The translations under genes and the position numbers were made by a program. The notes under the pieces are model-generated. The model saw only the letters and a program-made list of their open reading frames with translations, was not told where the DNA came from and did not search any database. From Sipunculus nudus (Eukaryota; Annelida; Sipuncula; Golfingiida; Sipunculidae), in assembly GCA_026874595.1 (NCBI GenBank), contig CM049314.1, positions 2,505,318 through 2,569,317 on the forward strand: a DNA stretch of 64,000 nt. Direction: 5' to 3'. Positions 22,804 to 34,979 of this stretch are shown in pieces (positions within the stretch are counted from its first letter, which is position 1; each line of letters starts with the position of its first letter).

Positions 22804-24599
22804 AAATGTATATGTATAAAATGATCAGGTGTGATATTTTCCATTGCCCATCAATCTTTGTCTCAATTGCTGCTACTAAATTAAAAAAAAAAACACACAT
22901 TTTCAGTTCTCGTTATTTTTGGTTTCCGAACATTCCGGTAAACAGTATGCAATGAAAATTTTTTGGAGGTACTTCCTTAGTTGACTTGTATTTCCGCTAT
23001 TTGCCAAACTCTTAAGATACTATAAGAAAACTTTTAATTAATGATTATCTATTCCTTAAAATATTTTAAAAAATGTGAAATGCTTCTGATTACAGCATTA
23101 GGTATATCCTACATGGTTTTAGCTGAAGGCTTAAAAACTGTTGATCGTAAAGTTTGTATGTTTTGTACATAAAAATGCATGTCATGTGCTTAAATATCTT
23201 AGGAACGCAGGCACAACTGTTAGAACCCAAGAAAGAGCTGTGCTGATTATGTGTTTGCTGTGTTAAAAAGCTTTGTGTGGCGATAATGTAATTCCTGTGA
23301 GTTAACACCAGATAGATATTATTAGATTAGATGTTTTTGAAAACATAATGCATGTCACTAGATATCTCAGGTATGGCTGCAGCTCCCGACACCAAATTAC
23401 ATAAAACCCTTAATAGTGTGACAAGAACAGAAATCTAAGCTCTAGTTTGAGCCACTGAAGTTCGACTATAGTACTAAAGAATTTTATTTTTACCTTGCAT
23501 GTATGACCACAGAGATATTTTGTTGAGAGTGTGAGACTACAACTATCAGTCCCACTCTAGGGCGCAAATCTAAAATGTTAGATCTGGGTAATACCAATTA
23601 CATGAAGACAGTTTCGCAAAAGAGTGCTTGTAATACCAGCAGCTGGCAATTATAACCTCTATATGTAATAACCAAAAGTAATATTTCAAAGCCAGCAAAA
23701 CGTAATGGCCCATGGGCACCAGTCGACATTTGCTTTCATTTAAGAAACATACCAATAATACGCCTTTTTCGAAAGGCATGCGCATTCAAGTGACGGTTCC
23801 ACGGTCAATTTGACAAGGATCTTGGCTTTCATCAAGTGAAGTCAGATACACCCTTGGCCTTCACATTGAATATGATACATAATACATTTATCATTTAAAT
23901 AGTAACAAAAAGTGATCAAAATTGTCAATGTAATAGACATGACCACTTGTCAAAAGGTGTCGCTGGTATAGTTAAAATTTTTACTGTAAACCCTTACTTT
24001 TGATGTCCATGGCTTCCTCAAAAAGTGAAGAGTCACGCAAATTGTCCCAACTGCGTGGAAGACTTTTTTTCGGTCTGCTAATGAGGAAAAGCAAACCCAT
24101 TATAATCTGCAACTTTTACCTACTGATACATTCGCAATAATCTAAACAGAAAAAAGTAGGGGATATATATCGTCAAAATTATATCAACCTGTCCTTGTTG
24201 GAAAATATAACATATCTGCTTAGTAGCACGTTGATACAGAATTTTACAAATTCTATTCATATTCCATGATCTCACTATATTTTTTATTGTCCTAAACACA
24301 AATTTAAGCTTGGATTTTGGAACGGAACAGACACATTCTTAACCAAAAAAAAATATGCCCTTTAATGTTTCACAGCTGCTAACATGTTTACAAATATTAT
24401 GTGAATATGTTGCCCTGATAGGCTGACATCATTTTCCCCTCTAGTCTATATTCATAAGATTAATTATGTGTATCTAAATATTGACACATTCACATAAACA
24501 AAAACACAAAGGCGAACAGAATTTTGAGAGAATATATTTTTTTCATAAACTCAAAGCTCCATCATGAGGAAACCTCACAGCTTTATTATGTAATAAAAA

Positions 24600-26640
24600 A
24601 TTAATTACATTCACTGATCAATGTGTTTCTGTAGAGTTAAAGCAGGGTTTCAATCAGGTGCCAGTTCACTCTTATTACCAGGAATATTTGGGTTTTAAAT
24701 GGCATAACAGTTATTACGTGTGGGTCGTACTTCCTTATGGCTTATCATGCAGTCCATATATTTTTCACAAAGGTTTTTAGACCGATAATTGCGTATCTAA
24801 GAGAAAAATGTTTGAGAACCGTCATTTATGTAGATAGTTCTATTTAATGTGCTCAAAAGAAAAACAAACACTGATCAGACTGATTTACTGGTGCATGCCT
24901 TACAAGATTCTGTATTAAATGGAATAAATCGCAGCTGAATCCCACTATTAGGATCGAGTTCATCGGATTCATCATCGATACGTGTGCTATAAAAAACGAA
25001 CCTTAGATCGAAATCCCAAAATCAAAAGTCGCAAAATTACGCACATCAATAAAACAAGTGCTCTGCCACACAGGTGTGCGTGCACGGACACTAATAAGGA
25101 TTGCTGGCACGTCTGCCTCTAAGACAAAGGCTATTATTCCAGCCAAACCGCTGTTGCGTAATATATATCGCCTCCTATCAACCAAGAAGTCTTTATCCAA
25201 TATACTTCCATTATCGCCACCTGTCATACGTAATTTCCAGTGGTGGTTACAGGCACTAAAATCATGGAACGGAAATTCGATGCTATAGCGGAACCACTAA
25301 AAACACAAGGTGGAAATTTTCAGCCTGGCGCGTGTGTGGGAAGATAGGGTCGACTCGCTAAACTGGTCGGTCTGTGCACGCAAATAGTTCTTTTATGCTT
25401 GGGGCAAATCAACCCTGTGCCTATACGATCGGATGATTGGGAAGCTTCAGGCTTTCTGTCGAATAAATGGTGCTTCATGCCCGCCTACTGACACAGCAGT
25501 ACTGGTAGACTTTCTGTTGTATCTGCCCGGTACTTCGCAATGACCAAAATCGCTTTTGGATTCGGCATTAGCCAGTATGTCAAGTATGTTTCAAGCCACG
25601 GCACCGTGAATCTTGTACTGCATCCCGACATCACAAGACTGTGTCAGGCTTTAATAAAGAGTGGAATTACAGCTCCTCACATCAGTACTCTTATTTAACC
25701 TATGGCACCTTTTCATGATATGGCCGTGCGGTGGCCCACAAATGAACACCTGGACGTGCCACGCCTGAGACTGAAGGTCGTGACACTGCTGGCACTGGTT
25801 GTTATGCTTCTTCTATAAAATTTGGCATTGTTGGGAACTGTGTTCAGTCCCCAAGCATAAACTGAACAGAGACTCCTCTCCTATACAGAGAATGTGCTTT
25901 TCGATGAGGATGGTTCCATGTCAATAACACTTCATTGTATTAAAACGACTCCAAACGGTCAGGGTTTACAATTAAAATTCCTCCGGCGTTGCATGAAAAA
26001 CGCGATCCAGTGCTGGCGCTAAGGTGGTACATAAAGAAAACGTCGAGTCTCCGATCTCAACCTCATGGTCATGTGTTTCTCTAGCTTCTCAGTCATCAGG
26101 GATCGCGACCGTACTGCTTGATGCGATTAAGGCGGCTGAGCTTGCTGATAAAGGATTGACGGCCCGTTTCTACCAGTGCAACAGTTGATGTTATGTGCTG
26201 ACAGGACTCTAATATTGTCATGGGTCGTTGGAAATCACAGTCGGTATTCGAACATCACTTGGGCATAAGATTCCGTCGCCGAACTATACAGACCCAGTCC
26301 TTCAGCTGCCTCACTGTACCGCGAGTTAACTGTTCAGCATATCGTCTACATGCATTTTTAGGCCTTTTGTTGTCAAGGCTATTTCTCACTTATGTCAATA
26401 TATTTTCTTTTCTGCTGACATTTAATGTAGTAACGCTTTTTATTATATAATAAAGCTGTACAGTTTGCTCATTATGAAGGAGTTTTGAGTTTATGAAAGA
26501 GTAAAGTAAAATGAGCAATCATATCGTCAGTGTACGACACCTGGTGGCAATAATGACCAGTCACCGGAAAGGAATTAGTGTACTTACATTGTGGTGTCCT
26601 ACACTGACGTTAGGATCACTCATTTGATTACACTTACTTT
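24600..26640 (+). mobile_element. Decayed DIRS-like retrotransposon, plus strand
   Basis: Blocks in order: reverse transcriptase (QVPVHSYYQEYLGFKW, then YVWVVLPYGLSCSPYIFHK at about 24637-24780), the RT-to-RNase H connection (LRNIYRLLSTKKSLSNILPL, then WWLQALKSWNG at about 25150-25275), and a tyrosine recombinase (about 25690-26290) with PRLRLKVVTLLALVVML and MGRWKSQSVFEHHL. This order fits DIRS-type elements, which integrate with a tyrosine recombinase. Many stops and frame changes mean it is dead. It ends with the inverted repeat at 26502-26640. It lies in the roughly 4 kb that separates the two parts of the left duplication arm. Confidence 0.78.
26502..26640. repeat. Imperfect inverted repeat after the DIRS recombinase
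   Basis: Left arm 26502-26541 (TAAAGTAAAATGAGCAATC ... CAGTGTACGACACC) and right arm 26593-26640 (GGTGTCCTACACTGACG ... ACACTTACTTT) pair with several mismatches and a 51-bp loop. It lies about 200 bp after the recombinase end, as the hairpin of the 38.4-kb DIRS element does, so it may be the terminal or internal complementary repeat of this DIRS copy. A separate miniature element is the alternative. Confidence 0.6.
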
Positions 26641-26952
26641 ATCTAAAATGTAGAGCAAATAGATCGATAACAAGTGGCCCATGGGTCATGACGCCCAACC
26701 CATCTCAGACACTAAGAATGTTTGTTTTTGGATTGCTATCATTGTAGTGTATTTGCAATTGTGTCAGTGGTAATTGTAAAGAATGTATGTAATGCCACAC
26801 GTATAATCTGCAAATGCGTCTGAAGCAGTTGTGATGAACTCGTTACGTAGATTTTTAAAAAAACGTTTTGAAGATGACAGAGACGTGTAAATTATGCACT
26901 TTCTGTCACTATGTGCATTTAATTTCAAGAATTATTTTGCTGGGTCAGAATT

Positions 26953-27369
26953 GTGATATTTAACCCTAATTTAAAAGTCCGAAAAATAATATTATATTAT
27001 TTGAAGACAGCACCTTTAGCTGAAAGGGCTATCAATGATATATATATATTGGAAAAAAATTTTATACACCATCTAACTAAAATGTTGAAAGTTCGCAATT
27101 GTGTTTCCGAGAGGTCTGATGAACTTGCTGGGCCGATTATTATTTTTTATTTTATACCTGGTGACAACACATGCATAATTTATATGGGAAGTAGTAAAGA
27201 TGCCCAACATAAGGCTCTTCCCGACACAATATTGTTAATCTTTAAATTTGTGGTATTTTCTGACAGAGAAAAGTTTGATATTCCATCTTTTAATAATTGT
27301 CTGAAGACAGTAAAGTGTATTGAACTGTTGGAAAGACTGGTAGCAGAAAAAAAGAAACCAACTCGATAA
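26953..27369 (+). CDS. Unrecognised 138-codon frame, possibly SEFIR-like
   Basis: Open from GTG at 26953 (no ATG at that end; an upstream exon is possible) to a stop at 27367-27369. The C-terminal 55 residues (PDTILLIFKFVVFSDREKF, then DIPSFNNCLKTVKCIELLER) loosely resemble the end of SEFIR domains of IL-17 receptors, with a hydrophobic strand, a Phe-Ser, an Ile-Pro and a final helix. This is a weak visual match. It could equally be a chance frame in AT-rich DNA or a repeat remnant. No neighbours suggest a function beyond the general immune-gene context. Confidence 0.25.
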   Translation: MIFNPNLKVRKIILYYLKTAPLAERAINDIYILEKNFIHHLTKMLKVRNCVSERSDELAGPIIIFYFIPGDNTCIIYMGSSKDAQHKALPDTILLIFKFVVFSDREKFDIPSFNNCLKTVKCIELLERLVAEKKKPTR

Positions 27370-27835
27370 ACATGTACAAAAATGGAAAAATATCCAACCA
27401 GGCTTAATGTGATCATGCAAAAATGTTATATTAATTTTTATATTTAACGTGATCGTGTGTAGATTAGGTTTGACTATGATGTATTATATTAAACTTTTCT
27501 AGGGGGTTGTTGATGATGAAATGAGCAATGATGGAAAAAATGATTCTCTGAGACAAACCCCGGAGGAAATGAGAAAAGAAAGAGAAAAAAAAGAGAAAAA
27601 AAACATGGTCACAATGATATATGTGCACAATGTTTCCTGTTATGTGTTGATGGAAAATCTTTTTTGTCTTCCTGCTTAGAAAACAAAAACTGGTAATACT
27701 ACGCAGAATCTAGGTCGCAGTCACCTAAGCTTTGTAGATTTACCAACAACTTCCCTGGATTGAAAGTAAAAGGTTTATAAGTCATGCGGTTATGATGCGT
27801 TTTTTTGTTAATGGAGGGAAGCCGTAAGGGTTATA

Positions 27836-27875
27836 ACTATAGCTCAGATGACCTGAGGTCAACGGAGCTAATAAA
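27836..27875. repeat. Fragment of a dispersed element terminus
   Basis: TTATAACTATAGCTCAGATG followed by ACCTGAGGTC resembles the left edge of the repeat field at 11.79 kb (TTATAATTAGCTCAGCTGAC). Probably a terminus of the same dispersed family. Confidence 0.35.
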
Positions 27876-28062
27876 AAATAATTTCATTGCAACGAATGTA
27901 CCATTAATAAGCATAAGGCAATGCGAGGATCTAATCTGGTTTAATCTGAGCGACACCTTACTTCTATCCGACCAGGCTGTGCCAAAAATGACGTAACAAT
28001 GTGCAGCAATTTGCAGGGCTACTCTGACATCCCGGTAGACTTATATTATGATAGAAGCATGT

Positions 28063-28066
<4 letters not shown>

Positions 28067-28113
<47 letters not shown>

Positions 28114-28137
28114 ATATATATATATAAATATATATAT
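28067..28137. repeat. TA microsatellite
   Basis: TA tract of about 60 bp with an internal TTTA interruption. It also explains a Tyr-Ile open frame on the minus strand. Confidence 0.95.
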
Positions 28138-28439
28138 ATGCACTTTCATGTGAGCGAGGAATGAATAAGTAAGCGCACTTCTAAATACCAGGGAATTCAC
28201 TCACACTTATATGACCTGTTTAAGAGGTGCAGTGCTATAAATTACGAGCAAAAATACTGGTCCCCCGAGTGTCCGCTACTGGGAGGTACCACTGTACGTA
28301 AATGAAAATATCTCTCGCCACCATTCATATCAAGCGCTCAAGGTGTGGCTGCAAAGCAAGTTTTAAAATGACACCCCTGTGTTAAGAACTGCTCTGTGTT
28401 TTGTTATAACTGATCAAAATATGAATTGTATGATGTGTC

Positions 28440-28960
28440 TTACCTCGAGTTTAATTTTGCCTTGAACAGTTTGTTGATACGTCTGTCCAACACAGCAGCT
28501 TCCAAAAATGTATCCTGTTGTGTTAGCTTTAATTATCTATGTTTATCCTTTCCTCTTTGGATAAGAAAGTGTCATCTTGCCAAATGAGTGATCTGTAAGC
28601 ATGCTTTGAACATGTTTTTCGCTTCCCTGTTCCCTGCTGAGTAAGTAATGGAGTGTTTGTTTCGCAGGAATCTAGTTTTGTATTTACCACTGGCAAAATC
28701 CAAAACAGCACACACAAAAAGAGCGCCGATTCCATACGGATATTATTCCTTGTTGGTGTTACCTTGCCGAACAAGTAAAACAGGTGAGTGGGGTCAACAT
28801 ACTGCCTAAGCATTTCAACGGAAATTTCTTCAGTGAAAATTTTTGTTTTCATGTTCAGACATGTCTTCGGGTATAAATTCATGTATAGATAAATGTGTGC
28901 CCAATTAGATTCAATAACGTTTCCGGTTAATTTTAACTCTTACACTGACGAAGATAAAGT
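28440..28960 (-). repeat. Conserved flanking module, copy 1
   Basis: About 510 bp, shared with 52690-53250, 53600-53870 (partial) and 59785-60310. Shared landmarks in order: TTGCTGATACGTC, TTTCCTCTTTGGATAAGAAA, TGAACA.GTTTTTGCTTCCCT, ATCTAGTTTTGTATTTAC, ATTCCTTGTTGGTGT.ACCTT, GAACAAGTAAAAC.GGT and ATTCAATAACGTTTCCGG. The minus strand has a 117-codon open frame (28529-28882), but frames are not conserved between copies, so coding is doubtful. It is either an unclassified repeat or a duplicated exon or promoter block. The adjoining 28190-28440 also matches 52450-52690, so this copy is part of the larger duplication. Confidence 0.75.
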
Positions 28961-29072
28961 AAGGTAAAAGCAGCAGATAATAATACACAACACTAACACA
29001 CACAGCTTTTTTTGGGGGGGGGGGGGTCGGCCTTCAAAACTGCCTGCATATCATATAATAAATATTAGATAA

Positions 29073-29828
29073 AAAATGACACACAGTGATTTAAGACGGG
29101 CACTAGACTATGTCACCGCTCTGATATGATTGTTGTACGATAAGTGCACAGCGGGCAAAATGACATACAGTGATTTAAGACGGGCACTAGACTATGTCAC
29201 CGCTCTGATATGATTGTTGTACGATAAGTGCACAGCGGGCAAAATGACATACAGTGATTTAAGACGGGCACTAGACTATGTCACCGCTCTGATATGATTG
29301 TTGTACGATAAGTGCACAGCGGGCAAAATGACATACAGTGATTTAAGACGGGAACTAGACTATGACACCGCTCTGATATGATTGTTGTACGATAAGTGCA
29401 CAGCGGGCAAAATGACATTCAGTGATTTAAGACGGGCACTAGACTATGACACCGCTCTGATATGATTGTTGTACGATAAGTGCACAGCGGGCAAAATGAC
29501 ATACAGTGATTTAAGACGGGCACTAGACTATGACACCGCTCTGATATGATTGTTGTACGATTAGTGCACAGCGGGCAAAATGACATACAATGATTTAAGA
29601 CGGGCACTAGGCTATGTCACCGCTCTGATATGATTGTTGTACGATAAGTGCACAGCGGGCAAAATGACATACAATGATTTAAGACGGGCACTAGGCTATG
29701 TAACCGCTCTGATATGATTGTTGTACGATAAGTGCACAGCGGGCAAAATGACATAGAGTGATTTAAGACGGGCGCTAGACTATGTCACCGCTCTGATATG
29801 ATTGTTGTACGATAAGTGCACAGCGGGC
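29073..29828. repeat. 84-bp satellite, nine copies
   Basis: Nine head-to-tail copies of an 84-bp unit (starts at 29073, 29157, 29241 and every 84 bp after), containing CAGTGATTTAAGACGGGCAC, GCTCTGATATGATTGTTGTA and GATAAGTGCACAGCGGGC. Copies differ by only a few bases, so the array is young. The unit is 28 codons long, giving a repeated open frame on the minus strand that is an artefact. It ends cleanly at GCGGGC. Confidence 0.95.
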
Positions 29829-30000
29829 TTTCATGGAGGATCCATGTGGTATAATATGGCTTTCATTTTTTTTACATTTTTGTCTAAGGTACAATTAATT
29901 AATTACGCTTACTGACTGTACGATCGTGTACAGTTATGCAATTAGATATTCTTATGTATTATATAAATATAAGTTTAGGCATATTTAATAAATGCATGAG

Positions 30001-30019
30001 AACCCCCCCCCCCCCCCCC
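30001..30019. repeat. Poly-C tract
   Basis: About 16 C bounded by AA; a likely length-variable site. Confidence 0.9.
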
Positions 30020-30424
30020 AAAGAAAATTATTTATTTTGCAAAATTTATGACGACAGAGGAGACTTGTTCAGGTTTGACGTATGAGTACTATGGGTAGTC
30101 GAAAATTAATAATTTTAATTTATTGAAAGATCATTGGAAAAAAAAAATATATTTAGACAATGCATTTACATATAGACGAATCTTCGATTTACGAGGTTAC
30201 ATTCATACCTGTTATCCATATTTGCAGAAAAGGTCAGTTATAGAATATTATATATATGATGTTCATGAGTCATCCAGTTTATATAAGCATGACCAATAAA
30301 TCGAAGAAAAAATACATTTTGTGGTTGCCATTGTCAACGTGGATGTAAATTTTTTGCAAGCTTTTCTGCAAAGAATAGTTACTCATTGAAATTATAATTT
30401 TAGTGGAAATTTTTATACGTTCAT

Positions 30425-31150
30425 CTATGATGGGACGTATTATGGTATATCCAAAGGTCCCACAGTCCTTCCGTTAATATTTACTATCGCCGCAATAACT
30501 TTCAAGGGCTTCAATGAATGTTCCTGAAACTGACCATAACTACTTATCAATAGATTACTAGTATCTCTCCAGAGTTCGATTAGGGGGAAATACACGCCTA
30601 AAAAATTGGGTCAGGGGTCACCAGGCTACTTTTTTTGGTGTAGCCGCACTAAGTTACCAGTCATATGATGGATTTTGAGAAAACTCAACAGAATATTAAC
30701 CGAGTTACTCATCTGAATTCTCGGCAAAATTCATTTATATTTAATGAGGTCAGAGGGCATCAGGCTTTTATGTGGTGTTGCCTTGATAACGTTTTATTTC
30801 AACGAAATTCGCCAAAACTACTAACGAATAAATTATCTCCACCAGGCTACTTTTTGGTGCCGCCGTGATGGCTCACCAGGAATATAATGAATTTGTTGAA
30901 ACTCAAATTCAAATATTAATTAATACGACATCTCACCTCATATTTAATGAATTCATATATCATCATACTTTAATGGGGTTGTCATTTAAAATCTGAAGGA
31001 TCCCATTTAAATATTAAATTATAAATATTTTTCAATATTATTTCTTACCTGGATTAAATTCTTGGCAAAACACACACATATTTAATGAGGTCAGAGGTCA
31101 CAAAGCATACGACGGGCGTATAATGCACCAGTTGCGGTGCTCGTTTATCT
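30425..31150. mobile_element. Dispersed element with degenerate internal repeats
   Basis: Starts near ATGATGGGACGTATTATGGT and ends near ATGCACCAGTTGCGGTGCTC, which look like termini of a recurring mollusc repeat. Inside, the phrases TATTTAATGAGGTCAGAGG and CACCAGGCTACTTTTTGGTG recur at about 30630, 30740, 30840 and 31080, indicating decayed tandem sub-repeats. No coding capacity; class unknown. Confidence 0.45.
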
Positions 31151-31929
31151 TGTTATACGATTGTCATACCTTACTCCTCAACGTCAGATGAGCAAACATT
31201 ATGCATATAGAATAAGTTCGTTAAAAATACAACCCAATAAACCTATACCATTATATTTCATTGCAAAATGAAAATTTCGCTTTTCCAAATATGAATATGC
31301 AAATACATTTAAATTCGAGTTTCCCCGTTTTGTGTGATTAGACTTGAGGATGTACAAGATAATCCGGCACGAATAAATAAACAAAATGAATGACAGATGA
31401 TAAAGATTGGAGCCATCGAGGTTAATATGAAGTATTTTCACTGCTTGCGTCTTCTGTAGATTCTGTCAGACACAGTGACGTAAATCATTCTATGCTTTGA
31501 AAATAAATGATTATTCTTAGTTTCTACAATTTTGCCATCACAGTTCCGACTAATACATTAGTTAAACGCGAAATATTCTGAAACATCCTGTATATCAGGA
31601 GGTAATGCCGCCATACTCGGTTGTACCAGAAGAGTGTCACGGCCTGGAAACTGTGGGGTGATCAAGATGAAAGTATTTATATGATTTGTCCAGCTCAAGT
31701 TATCGGAAGGAAGACAAGTTTACAAAAGACCTAGGTATAGTTTTGTGTAACTGGCGAATGGGTTGTACATTAAAAGAGCTAAACTCGTTGTGATATAGAA
31801 TTATAAGTGTAAAAATATGCTCAGTCCCTAGGGCCATAACTTTTTTACTTTGAAACAGACGAAAATCAGCCGTGAAACCTCTGACATTGATACACACTGA
31901 AACACGGACACTATTTTGATAAACCAAAG

Positions 31930-32470
31930 AACAACAAGAGTAGGTGTTAGCACTGTTCTGTTTGTGACCAGATTACGCAAAATGTAAGGCAAATGCCGTA
32001 CACGCAGTCGGGCATAGACCAGTGTGTTCTCGTTTGTTAAGGTAAGTGTAATGTAACGCATAGATAAGAGTAATCCCCAAGACGATCTGAACCAAGTTAC
32101 ATAAAACATTGGACAGAATGGTCCTCAGTGTACAGTGAAATCCCTGTTTGGTGAGTATTCAATATTGATCTCTCTGTGTAATACTCACACACACACCTTT
32201 TTTTAATGCCAAGGTTGTTATCTAAAATACCACTGCTTATAATGTACGGTTTTGTAGAAGCGCATGTATATCCAGGCACGTAGTCATTTCAGAGGCGGAC
32301 TCCTAGGCAGATTAGAAATAACAGAGTTATATCAATGGTATAGTTCATCTGCAAAAATCCCTCTCTATCCTCCTATTTTAAAGGACCTCATCATAAAAAT
32401 ATCTCCAGAGTGGTACATGACGTATAGATAGCAGCCCCTATGTCACAGACACACAGGTAGTTTACTTGCG
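31930..32470. other. Single-copy relative of the right-edge satellites
   Basis: Colinear with 61150-62170. AGGTGTTAGCACTGTTCTGT (31940) matches 61157, GACGATCTGAACCAAGTTAC (32080) matches the core of the 65-bp satellite, and AGAGTGGTACATGACG...ATAGATAGCAGC...CTATGTCACAG (32407-32452) matches the start of the 46-bp satellite. Here each segment occurs once, without tandem expansion. Confidence 0.75.
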
Positions 32471-32599
32471 CCGAATTACAGTAGCGAGTAATATGGGACG
32501 TATTAAGTAGGAAGCTTCCTATTTCAGTATAATAAACCCACGCACAAACGAACACATGATTATTATTAACAACAGAGGGTTCCACTGATTGTCAGTGAT

Positions 32600-34105
32600 G
32601 GTGAAGATTAGTGTAACCATGCAGTTAGGGTCAGCATTTGGGCATTTTTATTTATGTAAAGGCAAGTAGTCTACGACTTCAAGGGAGGGGTGGGGTAAAT
32701 GAAAATATGGAAGTCCAGATATTCTATGGAATTTAAGGTATGTTAATATAATGGCGTCATGCTTTAGTACATGACTAGAAGGCATTTATGGAAAGTTGTC
32801 ACAATATCAATTTGCATTAATACTTAAGAAAGCATTAAGTTCTTAGTACCGTCTAAAAGATTTTCCACCATTTTTTCAGCTTTTGTATGAAGGTCAAATC
32901 ATTGCATTATCATATCTACTTATTTTCATAAGCAAGTTGCTAAAATAGCATCCTAAATGACCTGTTAACCCCACATGTGGTTAATACAAATTAAGCAAGA
33001 GTAAACCAATACATTCACAAGCCGTCCATTGGCTACCAAAATGGTTTAGATTTAATTGAGAGCTGTTCCTCTAATCTGCTATCAGGTCTCTTAAGCTGAA
33101 TCACTGCCTATTTTGATATGCTGGGCAATGGTTATTGACGCTAATTAGTGCAAAGCATCCCTGTCATCTAATCACTTATGGTAATACCCAAGCCTTGTGA
33201 GCTCCGCCTTCTTAGGGTTTGACACATAGAGCCGATGGTAGGCATTAAAGTAATCTTTTTAAACACTACAAATGTTTAAGAGAAATATATGAGTGTTGGA
33301 CCTAAATGAAGCATGGTATGCAGGAATCTGTTGCGACAATCACTTTCATTTGTTTGCGAGCTAAATAAAATTACTCCTCCCTAACGGGTTTCGGATAGTT
33401 TCTCGAAATGGCACCTAAGCGGATTGTATTTTTTTAGAAAAATATTTTTCACAAAATAAAGCTTTCAGTTGGTTAAATATTTTTAATTTTATCTAAAACG
33501 CAATATTATTTCTTTAGCATCATTTTTTTAAACATTTCCATTCCATTTCTTTGAACAATCACATTTTTAATAATTCAATTTTTTAAGGATAAATTTGAGA
33601 AGATATTTTAAGATGTTTTAATTGTTAAAGGCTCTTTTGTTGCGAGTTGGAATACTTATCGTAGTCTCTTTTTTGTTAAGCAAAACAAGTAAATGCTGCT
33701 TTCAATTATGAAATCTTGAAACCTACAACAAACAAAAACTCTATTTATCTATAACTGATCCAATAGAAAATGTTCGGATAGTTTCAGATATTTGTATATC
33801 ATTGGAGTACAATTTATTTAGGTATAGCTTTTCAACTAGATGAATTTCAAGGGACTAAGGAAGATAATGAGCCCATTCACTCACTGTGTCAAAAGCAGAG
33901 TCCAAAGGTATTGAAGATGTTTGCTCCTGACATGACGGTCAAAATAGCTAGGAATTGAATCCGGGTTTAATTGTGTAGGATACTATGATCAGAATGGACA
34001 AAATAAAAGTTTAATGCACTTTTATAACAATTCAATTAAAGTTATAAATTAAAAAACAGCCATTCAATACCCATAACATATTCATATTAGATATATTTAT
34101 AAGAA
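32600..34105. other. Intergenic, no gene recognised
   Basis: AT-rich with short open frames only. No domain, RNA gene or repeat family that I can support. Confidence 0.45.
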
Positions 34106-34690
34106 AATGCCTTTCTTTCAGAGTATCAATGTCTTCTCAGCCGACAGTTGATCTTCTTCAGTGCTCAACATGATTCGAGCGGAAGACCAGGAGAAACCCT
34201 CGTTTATCCGTTGCCAGCATTACTTCTGTGAGGAATGTCTGTTAGCCTAACACACGGAACAACCCGAACGCAAAAGCTATATTGAAGGACCCATATGTCG
34301 CGAAAACACCCAGATCCCGTCTGGAGGCATTAAAAGTTTGCCCATTGATTTCATACTACAAGAGGTTGCCATAATTTTGAAAAGCAAAAATAAGTAAGCA
34401 TGCTGTTAACCTTTGCTCGTACAAGTCTCAGGAATGCTTAGTGACTGTCATCTGCAAAACATGCTCTGGGCGATTTTGCAAAAGAGTACACAAAATTTAA
34501 AAATGACCTATTAATAACATGGAGGAATATTATGTATCCGACGATTGTCAAAGGAATGGATTTCAAATGAAAGGATCTATAAATTTCTACATGCTATTCT
34601 GTCAATGAAATAGTGAACCATTAATATCAGAAGACAGCACAAAGGTCGTCTGTGATGTATATTTAGATGCGCATGAGGGAGCCATTTAGT
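34106..34690 (+). pseudogene. Decayed TRIM-like gene, second copy
   Basis: Begins with a splice-acceptor-like CTTTCTTTCAG (34113-34122) and MSSQPTVDLLQCST, then a stop where the RING has its second Cys. Further blocks match the TRIM at 16.9 kb in order: QHYFCEECLLA, GPICRENTQIPSGGIKSLPI, DFILQEVA, ECLVTVICKTCSGRFCK, then weaker B-box-like DVYLDAHEG near 34655. Stops and frame changes occur throughout. No coiled coil or propeller was found after 34.7 kb, where a miniature element sits, so the 3' part is lost or too diverged. Confidence 0.85.
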
Positions 34691-34777
34691 GCAACATTTA
34701 ATCATCCAAATTCTCAGCGGTAGAATGAGACTGAGAGTATTTTTACCGTTAACATTATTTAACTTTTAGAACAGAAA

Positions 34778-34974
34778 CAGAAGCGGATCCAGATGGGGGC
34801 GGCGTGGTCCAGACCCGCTTCTGTCTCTGTTCCCCCCGACCCCCCCCCCCTTTTATTACCGCAAACTTTTACAGCTTTCAGACCCTCTGTCCGGACAGAT
34901 GGACCTTTTTTGTTTTTTTCATTACTCCTCCGGGGTTGGACCTCTCCATTTCCTGAATCCTGGATCCGCCCCTG
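34778..34974. mobile_element. hAT-like miniature element, complete
   Basis: 197 bp with inverted ends CAGAAGCGGATCCAGA and, reversed, CAGGGGCGGATCCAGG. Exact AGAAA direct repeats flank it (34773-34777 and 34975-34979), shorter than the 8 bp typical of hAT. The interior has a C-run and a T-rich part. A short open frame inside (34793-34975) is an artefact. Confidence 0.7.
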
Positions 34975-34979
34975 AGAAA

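Larger units (their letters stand above)
19340..24250. repeat. Left arm of the TLR segmental duplication
   Basis: Colinear with 47210-52440. Shared landmarks run from GTGCACGGTTACA...ACTTTATTTTA...CCCATCACCGA (19365-19455 versus 47220-47315), through GTCCACCCAGTCT (19678 versus 48135), the whole TLR region, GATATTTTCCATT (upstream of both TLRs), and GGTATGGCTGCAGCTC (23370 versus 51485), to TTACTTTTGA.GTCCATGG (23996 versus 52219) and AATTATATCA.CCTGTCC-like sequence (24178 versus 52404). Divergence is high outside the TIR. Confidence 0.8.

Noticed and set aside
29419-29607. Cysteine-containing repeat protein
   Set aside because: Its 28-residue period is just the 84-bp satellite unit read in one frame.
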